In this document: positions 1-6,771 of the stretch, one piece after another | Layout of the letters: every line of letters starts with the position of its first letter | How positions within the stretch are numbered: the stretch's first letter is position 1 | Source of the DNA: an uncultured delta proteobacterium | GTDB lineage: Bacteria; Myxococcota_A; Polyangia; Polyangiales; Polyangiaceae | Assembly (NCBI GenBank): GCA_903893335.1 | Contig: CAITLX010000178.1 | Location: 1-11,889, forward strand | Length of the DNA stretch: 11,889 nt | Direction of reading: 5' to 3' | Made by a program: the position numbers and the translations under genes | The notes under the pieces: generated by a model | Told to the model about the DNA's origin: nothing | What the model saw: only the letters and a program-made list of their open reading frames with translations | Databases searched by the model: none

Positions 1-151
1 CCGGCGCGGGCTCGGCGGGCGGCGTGGTCGCGGGCTCGGGGACCTCGGCTGCGGCCTCGGACGCGGGGTTGCTCGGCGGCGCAGGCGGCGCGCTCGCGTC
101 TTCGGGCCGCGACACGAGGCCCGCGTAGCACGCGCCCGTCCGGGCGAGCAA
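1..151 (-). CDS. Probable 5' part of a Pro/Ala-rich protein, cut by the window edge
   Basis: The minus strand is open from a TAG at 199-197 to the window edge. It uses GC-rich third positions as the neighbours do. The only recognised start codon in this frame is the TTG at 151-149. Read from there, the product has one early cysteine (about residue 8) followed by a Pro/Ala/Glu-rich stretch (PPAPPSNPASEAAAE, then PEPATTPPAEPAP). Such low-complexity linkers often follow a lipoprotein or membrane anchor in this kind of genome. The residues before the cysteine are too few and too charged to be a convincing signal peptide, so the true start is uncertain. The gene would be divergent from the TPR gene at 212. 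No function can be assigned, and a non-coding reading is possible. Confidence 0.3.
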   Translation of the reverse strand, partial: MLARTGACYAGLVSRPEDASAPPAPPSNPASEAAAEVPEPATTPPAEPAP

Positions 152-197
152 GCGTGGGCGCGGCGCGCGCGAGGTCGCGTGGGGTGCGCGGAGGCGC

Positions 198-203
198 TAT
201 CAT
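198..203 (+). promoter_or_regulatory. Candidate -10 box (TATCAT) for the TPR gene
   Basis: TATCAT stands out in an otherwise GC-rich stretch and ends 8 bases before the ATG at 212. Transcription starting about 7 bases after a -10 box would begin at or next to that ATG, giving a leaderless mRNA. No good -35 box is seen near 175-180. A GGAGG at 190-194 is well spaced for an ATG at 202, but that ATG is in a different frame from the TPR gene. Confidence 0.4.
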
Positions 204-211
204 GCGACGCG

Positions 212-987
<776 letters not shown>

Positions 988-991
<4 letters not shown>

Positions 992-1434
992 GGGCGCGCG
1001 CGGCCCGCGCGTGGGCTGCCGCGCGGCAGGCCCTCGCCCGGCTGCGCGGAGGCGAGCTCACCCCGGGGCGCGCCGCAGGGTCGGTCGCCGTCGGCGTCGC
1101 GGTCGGCTGCGTGCCGGTGTTCGGCGCGCAGAGTTTCATCGCAGCGGCGATCGCGCTCGCGCTGCGCCTCGATGCGGTGGTGGCCGTCCTCGCGACGAAC
1201 GTGGCCAACCCCCTCACCGCGCCCTTCGTCGTGTGGCTCGAGCTCGAGGTGGGCTCGTGGCTGCGAACCGGGCGCGGGCTCGGCGTCTCGCTCGCCGAGG
1301 TGCGCGCTCGTCCGCTCGCGACGTGGGCGGCCGACGCGGCGGTCGGCGCGCTCGTCGTCGGCAGCGTGCTCGCGTCGCTCGGCGCGCTCGTGGCCTGGGC
1401 GCTCGTCGCGCGCGCGCGCGACCGCCGGGGCTGA
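988..1434 (+). CDS. DUF2062 family small membrane protein
   Basis: The product is 148 residues. The start GTG overlaps the TPR gene's stop (GTGA at 988-991). An upstream extension in the same frame is Arg/Pro-rich and lies inside the TPR gene, so it was rejected. An N-terminal Arg/Ala-rich helix (1-25) precedes a Gly/Ala-rich hydrophobic region at about 30-60 containing GVAVGCVPVFGAQ. This resembles the DUF2062 hallmark of a Gly-rich turn followed by P-x-x-G-x-Q. A TNVANPLTAPF segment follows at 70-80, and this N-x-x-T/L-x-x-P stretch is also typical of the family. A last hydrophobic helix spans about 113-140 and a short basic tail ends the protein. The protein should be an inner-membrane protein of two to four helices. 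The biochemical role of DUF2062 is not established. The overlap suggests shared expression with the TPR protein, not necessarily shared function. Confidence 0.8.
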
Positions 1435-1452
1435 GCGTCGCTCAGGCGACGC
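1431..1452. terminator. Two mutually exclusive hairpins between convergent genes
   Basis: CTGAGC-GTC-GCTCAG (1431-1445) and GCGTCGC-TCAG-GCGACGC (1435-1452) are both perfect inverted repeats and share bases, so only one can form at a time. They sit at the stop of the DUF2062 gene and 46 bases from the lipB stop. This is where a bidirectional terminator would be expected. No T tract follows on either strand, so intrinsic termination is unproven. The hairpins may instead pause polymerase or block 3' exonucleases. Confidence 0.35.
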
Positions 1453-1497
1453 CGCGCGCTCGCCGGATCAGCTGAAGTCGCGGCGCAGCGCGCCCGG

Positions 1498-2229
1498 TCA
1501 GGTGAAGACGCGCTCGTCGTCGAGGTCGCTCGCGTCGTCGAACGAGCCCACCCGTCCGCCGAGCCGCGCGGCGAGGTGCGCGAGCGCGCGCTCGGCGACG
1601 TCGCGCAGGGCGGGGCGCGCGCCGGTCAGCGCCTCGATCGACGTGACGCCGTGCTCGGAGATGCCGCACGGCACGATCATGGCGAACGACGCGAGGTCGG
1701 TCGTGACGTTGAGCGCGAAGCCGTGGCTCGCGACCCAGCGCGAGAGGCGCACGCCGATGGCGCCCACCTTCGCGCGCGCGCGCGGCGCGTCGTCGTCCGG
1801 CCACGCGCTCGGACGATCGAGATCGACCCACACGCCGACGTTCGCGCTCCCCGCGACCTGCCCGCCGCCGACGCCGTGCTCGGCGAGCACGTCGATCATC
1901 GCGCCGGCGAGGTCGCCGACGTAGCGGCGCACGTCGCAGCGCTCGGGCGACAGATCGACGACGGGGTAGACGACGAGCTGACCGGGCCCGTGGAAGGTCA
2001 CGTCGCCGCCGCGCCCGGTCTCCTCGAGGTCGACCGCGTCGCTCGGGCCGACCAGCACGTGCTCGCGCTTCGCGCCGCGGCCGAGCGTGATGACCGGCTC
2101 GTGCTCGACCATCAGCACCGTGTCGCCGATCTCGCCGAGCGCGCGGGCCTCGACGAGGCGCGCCATCCACGCGTGCACGGGCGCGTAGCGCCTGCGACCG
2201 AGCCAGAGGCCGCGGAGCGCGCGCTCCAT
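1498..2229 (-). CDS. lipB: Octanoyl-[acyl carrier protein]:protein N-octanoyltransferase LipB
   Basis: LipB transfers octanoate from acyl carrier protein to a lysine of the lipoyl domains of pyruvate and 2-oxoglutarate dehydrogenases and the glycine cleavage H protein. LipA then adds the sulfurs. The 243-residue product has the family motifs in order: HEPVITLGR (43-51), the signature RGGDVTFHGPGQLVVYP (73-89), the active-site lysine in AKVGAIGVR (K154) and the active-site cysteine in IVPCGI (C188). GFALNVTTDL (170-179) is also typical. Length is normal to slightly long, with an acidic tail. The ATG follows the preceding gene's TGA with no gap (TGA-ATG), and CGGAGTGA just before it can act as a ribosome site. 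It is therefore the last gene of a three-gene operon behind an HD-GYP regulator. No lipA is visible in the window. The protein acts in the cytoplasm. Confidence 0.96.
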   Translation of the reverse strand: MERALRGLWLGRRRYAPVHAWMARLVEARALGEIGDTVLMVEHEPVITLGRGAKREHVLVGPSDAVDLEETGRGGDVTFHGPGQLVVYPVVDLSPERCDVRRYVGDLAGAMIDVLAEHGVGGGQVAGSANVGVWVDLDRPSAWPDDDAPRARAKVGAIGVRLSRWVASHGFALNVTTDLASFAMIVPCGISEHGVTSIEALTGARPALRDVAERALAHLAARLGGRVGSFDDASDLDDERVFT

Positions 2230-3744
2230 TCACTCCGGGACGCGATCGCCCGCGTCGCGGCGCTCGTCGCGGTAGGCGTCGATGCCCTCGGTGAACACGC
2301 CCGAGACGTCGGGGTCGAACTGGTGGCGCGCGCAGCGCTCGATCTCGGCGACGGCGACCTCGTGCGGCAGCGCGCGGCGGTAGGCCCGGTCGCTCGTCAT
2401 GGCGTCGTAGGTGTCGGCCACCGAGATGATGCGCGCGATGAGCGGGATCTCGGGGCCGGCGATGCCGAGCGGGTAGCCGCGGCCGTCCCAGCGCTCGTGG
2501 TGCAGGTGCACGCCGGGCACCAGCGGGTGCAGGAACTTGATGGGGTCGAGGATGTCGCGCCCGAAGCCCGGGTGGTGCTTGAAGATCTCGTACTCCTCCT
2601 GCGACAGCTTGCCGGGCTTGTTCAGGTTGAGCACGCAGCCGATCTTGCCGATGTCGTGCATGAGCGCGCTCTGGCGCACGATCTCGACCTCGGCGGGGCC
2701 CATGCCGAGGCGCGTGGCGAGGTGCATCGCGTAGCGCGCGACGCGCTCGGAGTGGCCGGCGGTGTAGCGGTCCATCTTGTCGATGGCGCGCGCGAGCCCC
2801 TCGATCGTCTGCTGGAAGGTGCCGCGCAGGTCCTCGTACAGGCGCGCGTTCTCGATGGCCGCGGCGGCGCGCGAGCCGATCATGCTGAGCAGCTTGCGCT
2901 GCCCCTCGTCGAAGCGCTTGGACTTGGTGAACGACGCGAGCGCGACCCAGCCGAACAGCCGCTGCTTGACGCGCAGCGGCACGGCCATGAACGACTCGAG
3001 CGGCAGCGCGAGCGGCTCGGCGAAGAAGCGCGCGCCGCGCGAGCCCTGCTCGACGAGCGTGGGGTCGCCCGAGAAGTGCGCGATGAGCTGCGACGGATCG
3101 AGCCGCGCGATCTCGACGTCGGCCGGCAGCCCCGGCCCGCGCACGCGCTGGCGCTCGAACAGGCCCCCCTCGCCGTCGTCGAGCCAGGTCGCGACCATGT
3201 CGGCGTGCACCTCGCCGAGCGCCGCGTCCGCGACGGTGGAGAGCACCTCGTCGAGCGACAGGCTCGCGGCGATCGCCTCGCTCACCTTGTAGAGGCTCAG
3301 CGCCTCCTTCAGGCGGAGGTTCTCGGCCGACAGGCGCTGCTTCTCGATGCCGCGCTGGACGATGTGGATGACCTCCTCGACCTTGAACGGCTTGAGGATG
3401 TAGTCGTACGCGCCGCGCTTCATCGCATCGATGGCCGTCTCGACGGTGCCGAAGCCGGTCATGATGATGGTCAGCGCGCGCGGATCGACCCGCGCGATGT
3501 GGCTGAGCAGCTCGATGCCCCCCATGCGCGGCATCTTCAGGTCGCTGATGACCAGGTCGTAGTGCGTGCGCGTGAGCTCCGCGAGCGCGGCGTGGCCGTC
3601 CTCGGCCGTGCGCACGACGTAGCCCTCCATGCCGAGGAACTCGGCGAGGATCTCGCGGATGAACTTCTCGTCGTCGACGACGAGCACCCGCGGACGATCT
3701 TCCTGCCAGCTCGTCGTCGCCATGCGGGACGGGGAGGCTACCAT
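2230..3744 (-). CDS. Response regulator with REC, GAF-like and HD-GYP domains (probable c-di-GMP phosphodiesterase)
   Basis: The product is 504 residues. A receiver domain (about 18-135) has the acidic pair D24/D25, phospho-acceptor D68 in VISDLKMP, switch T96 and K118 in LKPF. A short helix (135-150) leads to a GAF-like domain at about 150-300, ending in AAIENARLYEDL. An HD-GYP domain fills about 305-495, with HSERVARY (331-338), HDIGK (363-367), H390/H391 and the defining HHERWDGRGYP (415-425). The following SVADTYDAMTSDRAYR (441-456) is diagnostic of the family. HD-GYP domains hydrolyse cyclic di-GMP, and all expected metal and signature residues appear intact. The start at 3744 overlaps the upstream stop (TGATG), which suggests translational coupling. 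An in-frame ATG at 3723 would give 497 residues and lies 11 bases after TAGCCT, a possible internal -10 box. No sensor kinase gene adjoins it. Confidence 0.94.
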   Translation of the reverse strand: MVASPSRMATTSWQEDRPRVLVVDDEKFIREILAEFLGMEGYVVRTAEDGHAALAELTRTHYDLVISDLKMPRMGGIELLSHIARVDPRALTIIMTGFGTVETAIDAMKRGAYDYILKPFKVEEVIHIVQRGIEKQRLSAENLRLKEALSLYKVSEAIAASLSLDEVLSTVADAALGEVHADMVATWLDDGEGGLFERQRVRGPGLPADVEIARLDPSQLIAHFSGDPTLVEQGSRGARFFAEPLALPLESFMAVPLRVKQRLFGWVALASFTKSKRFDEGQRKLLSMIGSRAAAAIENARLYEDLRGTFQQTIEGLARAIDKMDRYTAGHSERVARYAMHLATRLGMGPAEVEIVRQSALMHDIGKIGCVLNLNKPGKLSQEEYEIFKHHPGFGRDILDPIKFLHPLVPGVHLHHERWDGRGYPLGIAGPEIPLIARIISVADTYDAMTSDRAYRRALPHEVAVAEIERCARHQFDPDVSGVFTEGIDAYRDERRDAGDRVPE

Positions 3745-5645
3745 CAGTCGGCGTCGTCTGCTCCGTCGCGAGGCCGCGCGCCGCCGAGGGCGCCCCGGGC
3801 CGCCAGGCTGGCGAGGGCGTCGGCGCCGCCCACCCGCGCGAGCACGGTCGCGAGGTCGCCCGGCAGCGGCGCCTCGAGCACGAGCGGCGCGCCCGTCGTC
3901 GGGTGGGTGAGCTCGACGCGCACGCAGTGCAGGAAGGTGCGATCGAGGCCGTGCTTCTCCTCGAAGTGCCGGTTGCTCGGCGCGTGCCCGTGGCGCTCGT
4001 CGCCGAGCACCGGGTGGCCGATCGACGCGAAATGGCGGCGGATCTGGTGGGTGCGCCCCTCGTCGGGCGAGACGCGCAGCAGCGAGTGGCCCCCCACGAT
4101 GGCCAGCCGGCGGTAGCGCGTGCGCGCGGCCTTGACCGAGCCCCTGGCGTCGCGCAGATCGCGCGAGATCGAGCCCTTGCCGAGCGTCGTGCCGCGCACG
4201 AGGGCGAGGTAGACCTTGCGGCCACCCGCGAGCGCGGCGGCCCACGGCGCGACGAGGCCCGGGCGGCGCGCGAACACGACCAGCCCGCTGGTGCCGGCGT
4301 CGAGCCGGTGCACGGGCGTGGCCTCGGGCGTCAGCCGGCGCACGCCGTCGAGCAGCGACCGCGACCACTCGCCCTGCGGCGTGGTCGGCTCGTGGGGCGG
4401 CTTGTCCACGACGATGACCTCGTCGTCGGCGTACACGACGCGCGGGTCGAGCGGAGGGCCGGCCTCGAGCATCGCGACCGACTCGACCTCGTCGGTCAGC
4501 GGGATCATGTCGACGGGCTGCACCTCGCGCGCGGTGAGCCCGAGCCGCGCGAAGTGGTCGAGGTCGCGCGCGAGCGTCTGCGGGTCGCACGACACGTACG
4601 CGACCCGCGGGGCGCCGAGCTCGGCGACGGCGATGCGCGCGCGCGCCGAGAGCCCCCGGCGCGGAGGGTTCACGACGACGGCGTCGAAGCGCCCGCGCGC
4701 TCCCGTGAGCCCCTCGGCGACGGTGGCTGCGTCGCCGACCAGCACGTCGAGCTTGCCGAGGCGCTGCTCGGCCGCGGCCGCGCGCGCCTGCTCGGCGGCG
4801 GGCGCGAAGACCTCGACGAGCGTCACCTCGGCCCCGCGCGCGACGAGCGCGAGCGACAGGGCGCCCGAGCCGCCGTAGAGGTCGAGCACGCGCTTGCCCG
4901 CGAGCTGGCCCCCGTCGGCGGCGATGGCTCCCGCGACGCGACGGTGCACCGCAGCGGCCTGCCCGCGGTGCGCCTGGACGAACGAGCCGTACGTCGCGAG
5001 GTGCCACACGCCGCCGATGGTGTCGCGCGCCGACGTCGCGCCGTCGATGACGCGCGTCTCGGCGCCGAGCACCTGGGTGGCGCTCCGCGAGCGCAGGTTG
5101 GCCGCCACGCCGCGCGCCTCGGGGAGCGCCGCGCGGATCGCGCGCGAGGCCGCGGCGAGCGCGAGGCCGGACGGCGCCTCCTCGGACGCGAGCACGAGCG
5201 TGACGAGCACCCCCGCGACGTCGTCGGTGACGACCTCGCGCAGGTCGATGGCGACCAGCGCTCCGCCGCCGGGCGCGGAGGCGGGCGAGAGCACCCCCGC
5301 GGCCTCGGCCGGAGGCGCGGCGAGCAGCCCGCGGATCGCGTTGGCCGCGCGCGCGAGGACCGGCGCGAGCACGAGGCACTCGGGCGCGTCGACCACCACG
5401 TGGTCGCCGTGCCGCGCGAACAGGCCGATCGAGCCGCTGGGGCCGACCATCAGCTTGGCGCGCGTGCGGTAGCCGACCGCCGGCTCGGCCGCGAGCGTGG
5501 CCGCCACCGTCGCCGGCGCGAGGGCAGGGTAGGCCGCGAGCGCATCGACCACCCGCAGCCGCTTGCGCGTGAGCTGCTCGCCGTACGGCACGTCGGCGAT
5601 GGGACAGCCGCCGCAGCTCGCGGCGTGCAGGCAGAGCAGCTCCAT
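3744..5645 (-). CDS. Fusion of a RumA/RlmC-type m5U methyltransferase and an RluA/TruC-type pseudouridine synthase
   Basis: One uninterrupted 633-residue frame encodes two RNA-modifying enzymes. Residues 1-395 match the SAM-dependent uracil-5-methyltransferases. Iron-sulfur cysteines are C5, C11, C14 and C90. The SAM site is VLDLYGGSG (253-261), followed by NPPRRG (326-331). The catalytic cysteine is C353 in YVSCDP, and the general base is E388 in PLTDEVE. The protein starts directly at the cluster cysteines, without the TRAM domain of RumA/RlmD, as in RlmC. Residues 400-600 are an RluA-family domain with catalytic D449 in HRLD, GTSGLVVFAR, and GRTHQIRRH (530-538). The stretch GDERHGHAPSN followed by LHCVRVELTHPTTG resembles TruC. 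Target sites cannot be read from sequence. RlmC makes 23S m5U747, and RluA makes the neighbouring pseudouridine 746 and also tRNA 32. TruC makes tRNA pseudouridine 65. ATG 5645 is chosen for its match to RlmC's N-terminus, although no ribosome site precedes it. Confidence 0.92.
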   Translation of the reverse strand: MELLCLHAASCGGCPIADVPYGEQLTRKRLRVVDALAAYPALAPATVAATLAAEPAVGYRTRAKLMVGPSGSIGLFARHGDHVVVDAPECLVLAPVLARAANAIRGLLAAPPAEAAGVLSPASAPGGGALVAIDLREVVTDDVAGVLVTLVLASEEAPSGLALAAASRAIRAALPEARGVAANLRSRSATQVLGAETRVIDGATSARDTIGGVWHLATYGSFVQAHRGQAAAVHRRVAGAIAADGGQLAGKRVLDLYGGSGALSLALVARGAEVTLVEVFAPAAEQARAAAAEQRLGKLDVLVGDAATVAEGLTGARGRFDAVVVNPPRRGLSARARIAVAELGAPRVAYVSCDPQTLARDLDHFARLGLTAREVQPVDMIPLTDEVESVAMLEAGPPLDPRVVYADDEVIVVDKPPHEPTTPQGEWSRSLLDGVRRLTPEATPVHRLDAGTSGLVVFARRPGLVAPWAAALAGGRKVYLALVRGTTLGKGSISRDLRDARGSVKAARTRYRRLAIVGGHSLLRVSPDEGRTHQIRRHFASIGHPVLGDERHGHAPSNRHFEEKHGLDRTFLHCVRVELTHPTTGAPLVLEAPLPGDLATVLARVGGADALASLAARGALGGARPRDGADDAD

Positions 5646-5746
5646 CACCGCGACCCGTGCGGCCCGCGCGTGCGGCGTGGTGCGCGCAGGGGGGCCGCCT
5701 CGCCGCGCAGGGCGCGGAGCACGACGACCGCTCGCCACGTCAGCAT
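5645..5746 (-). CDS. Possible 33-residue leader peptide upstream of the fused RNA-modifying enzyme
   Basis: An ATG at 5746 opens a 33-codon frame whose TGA overlaps the ATG of the fusion gene as TGATG. The product (begins MLTWRAVVVLRAL, ends RTRGPHGSR) is basic, with ten arginines and no lysine. A -10-like CATAGT ends 8 bases before the ATG, the same layout as at other starts in this window. The coupling would also explain how the fusion gene is translated without a ribosome site. Short open frames are common by chance in such GC-rich DNA, so this is a weak call. The same bases could instead be untranslated leader, or an N-terminal extension of the fusion from the GTG at 5738. Confidence 0.22.
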   Translation of the reverse strand: MLTWRAVVVLRALRGEAAPLRAPRRTRGPHGSR

Positions 5747-5754
5747 GGTGCGCG

Positions 5755-5760
5755 ACTATG
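5755..5760 (-). promoter_or_regulatory. Candidate -10 box (CATAGT) for the minus-strand operon
   Basis: CATAGT read on the minus strand is the only TAnnnT-like hexamer in the 145 bases between the REC-PATAN gene and the fusion gene. It lies about 110 bases before the fusion ATG and 8 bases before the small-frame ATG at 5746. No convincing -35 box was found. It would drive the fusion, HD-GYP and lipB genes. Confidence 0.3.
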
Positions 5761-5790
5761 GCATGCGCGCCTGCGACCGGCACCCGAGCG

Positions 5791-6684
5791 TCAGGGTTTC
5801 TTGGGCGCCGGACGGGGCGCGGCGGGGCGCGGCGGGATGCACACCGCGACGCCGGACGACGCGCTGCTCGGCGGGTGCAGCGCTGCGTCGACGCGCGCGA
5901 CCGCGGCGGCCACGGCGTCGAACGAGTCCTCGTCGTCGAGCCGCACCGCGTCGAGCAGCAGCGCGCCGATGCTGGTGCGACCGCCGTCCGGGCGCGCCGG
6001 AGCGGGGCCATCGCCGCTGGTCACCGAGCGAAACGAGAACCGACCCGTGCGCCAGCGCAGCACGTCGCGCAGCACGAGCAGCGGCGCGGCGACGACCCCG
6101 GCGGCCTCGGCCGACACGAGCGCGCCGCGGTCGAGGTCGAACGACGCCGTGCCCTGCTCGCCGCGCAGGCGCAGCCGCCCCGAGCGCCGCTCGAGCTCGA
6201 GGAGCGTGAGCACCGTGGCGATGGACAGGTGCGCGAGATCGCCCGAGAACGAGCTGCGACCGCCCCCGTCGGCCTCGAGCAGCGAGTCGCGCCGCTCGCG
6301 CAGGCGCCCGGCCATCGCGACGAGCGCGGCGATCTGCGCGACGGCCTCGTCGATGCGCAGCGGCTTGACCATGCAGGCGTCGGCGCCGACGTGGAACGCG
6401 TCGAGCACCGTGCGCTCGTCGTCGTCGGCGGCGAGAAAGAGGATCGGGCAGGTCGCGCCGCGCGTGTCGGCGGTGCGCAGGTGCTCGGCCAGCCAGAGCC
6501 CGTCGTGGTCGGGCAGCGAGAGGTCGCACACGACGCAGTCGAGCTCCCCCTCGGTCGCGAGCGCGAGCCCCTCGGTGGCGGTCGCCACCGCCTTTGCGTC
6601 GAAGCCACGCGCCTCGAGGGCGCGCGCGAGCAGGCGCGACACCCACGGATCGTCCTCGACGACGAGCACGCGCCCTGCCGACAT
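5791..6684 (-). CDS. Response regulator with REC and PATAN (DUF4388) domains
   Basis: The product is 297 residues. A receiver domain (about 4-125) has the acidic pair D11/D12, phospho-acceptor D54 in VVCDLSLPDHDG and K107 in VKPL. The usual switch Ser/Thr after the fourth strand is alanine (A85 in FLAADD), so phospho-signalling may be atypical. Residues 145-220 match a PATAN/DUF4388 domain: FSGDLAHLSIATVL, then LERRSGRLRLR, a strand-turn FDLDRGALVSAE, and DVLRWRTGRFSF. PATAN domains are thought to mediate protein-protein interactions in cyanobacterial and deltaproteobacterial regulators. The C-terminus (271-297) is Pro/Ala-rich and ends in two lysines and a proline. There is no DNA-binding domain, so output is likely through a protein partner. 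ATG 6684 begins directly before the receiver and lies 8 bases after TAAGGT. The gene is divergent from the sigma-factor gene, which makes that factor a plausible but unproven partner. Confidence 0.9.
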   Translation of the reverse strand: MSAGRVLVVEDDPWVSRLLARALEARGFDAKAVATATEGLALATEGELDCVVCDLSLPDHDGLWLAEHLRTADTRGATCPILFLAADDDERTVLDAFHVGADACMVKPLRIDEAVAQIAALVAMAGRLRERRDSLLEADGGGRSSFSGDLAHLSIATVLTLLELERRSGRLRLRGEQGTASFDLDRGALVSAEAAGVVAAPLLVLRDVLRWRTGRFSFRSVTSGDGPAPARPDGGRTSIGALLLDAVRLDDEDSFDAVAAAVARVDAALHPPSSASSGVAVCIPPRPAAPRPAPKKP

Positions 6685-6692
6685 GTGGGCAC

Positions 6693-6698
6693 ACCTTA
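6693..6698 (-). promoter_or_regulatory. Candidate -10 box (TAAGGT) for the REC-PATAN gene
   Basis: TAAGGT on the minus strand ends 8 bases before the ATG at 6684, so the transcript would start at or within a base or two of the start codon. No clear -35 box was found upstream (6714-6721 reads as a CTGG-type sequence). The bases between the hexamer and the ATG contain no ribosome site, which fits a leaderless mRNA. Confidence 0.4.
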
Positions 6699-6726
6699 CC
6701 ACGGGAGAAGCGAGACCAGGCGCGTC

Positions 6727-6744
6727 GAACGCTTGACAGCGTTC
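6727..6744. promoter_or_regulatory. Perfect inverted repeat flanking the sigma-gene -35 box (candidate operator)
   Basis: The sequence is GAACGC-TTGACA-GCGTTC. The two 6-base arms are exact reverse complements, and the spacer is exactly the consensus -35 hexamer. A dimeric regulator bound here would cover the -35 box of the sigma-factor promoter. It is also within reach of the divergent REC-PATAN promoter. The outer GAAC and GTTC are 10 bases apart, unlike the 4-base gap of a Bacillus-type SOS box. The binding protein is unknown. Confidence 0.45.
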
Positions 6745-6762
6745 ACTGAATTTCACCATTCT
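6733..6762 (+). promoter_or_regulatory. Candidate promoter of the sigma-factor gene (TTGACA, 18 bases, CATTCT)
   Basis: TTGACA at 6733-6738 matches the housekeeping -35 consensus perfectly. After 18 bases comes CATTCT (6757-6762), a fair -10. The spacer is AT-richer than its surroundings, with direct repeats TTCAC at 6742-6746 and 6752-6756 (10 bases apart) and TGAATTTCA at 6747-6755. The -10 ends 9 bases before the GTG start at 6772. Confidence 0.55.
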
Positions 6763-6771
6763 CCCGCCACC

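Noticed and set aside
202..204. ATG at 202 as the start of the plus-strand gene, with GGAGG well spaced upstream
   Set aside because: It is in a different frame from the TPR repeats and would give an Arg/Gly/Pro-rich shadow product.
1405..1425. CG-dinucleotide run (cgcgcgcgcgcg) as a microsatellite or Z-DNA element
   Set aside because: It is inside the DUF2062 coding sequence and encodes Ala/Arg residues. Similar CG runs occur throughout because of base composition.
1576..4116. An 846-codon plus-strand open frame antisense to the lipB/HD-GYP operon
   Set aside because: It shows the Ala/Arg/Asp/Val composition of an antisense shadow and no recognisable domain. The opposite strand has full catalytic motifs.
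1442..4225. A 927-codon minus-strand open frame across lipB, the HD-GYP gene and part of the fusion gene
   Set aside because: It is out of frame with three genes that have clear motifs. Its product is Arg/Ala-rich low-complexity sequence typical of shadow frames in GC-rich DNA.
5646..6011. A longer N-terminus for the fusion protein, running back into the REC-PATAN gene
   Set aside because: The extra residues are Arg/Pro/Ala-rich and overlap the REC-PATAN coding end. RlmC-type proteins begin just before the cluster cysteines, which fits ATG 5645.
3903..6209. A 768-codon plus-strand open frame antisense to the fusion gene
   Set aside because: It is an antisense shadow of a gene with intact methyltransferase and pseudouridine synthase motifs.
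6727..6744. Reading the GAACGC/GCGTTC palindrome as an SOS (LexA) box
   Set aside because: The GAAC and GTTC halves are 10 bases apart, not the 4 of a Bacillus-type box, and neither adjacent gene is an SOS function.
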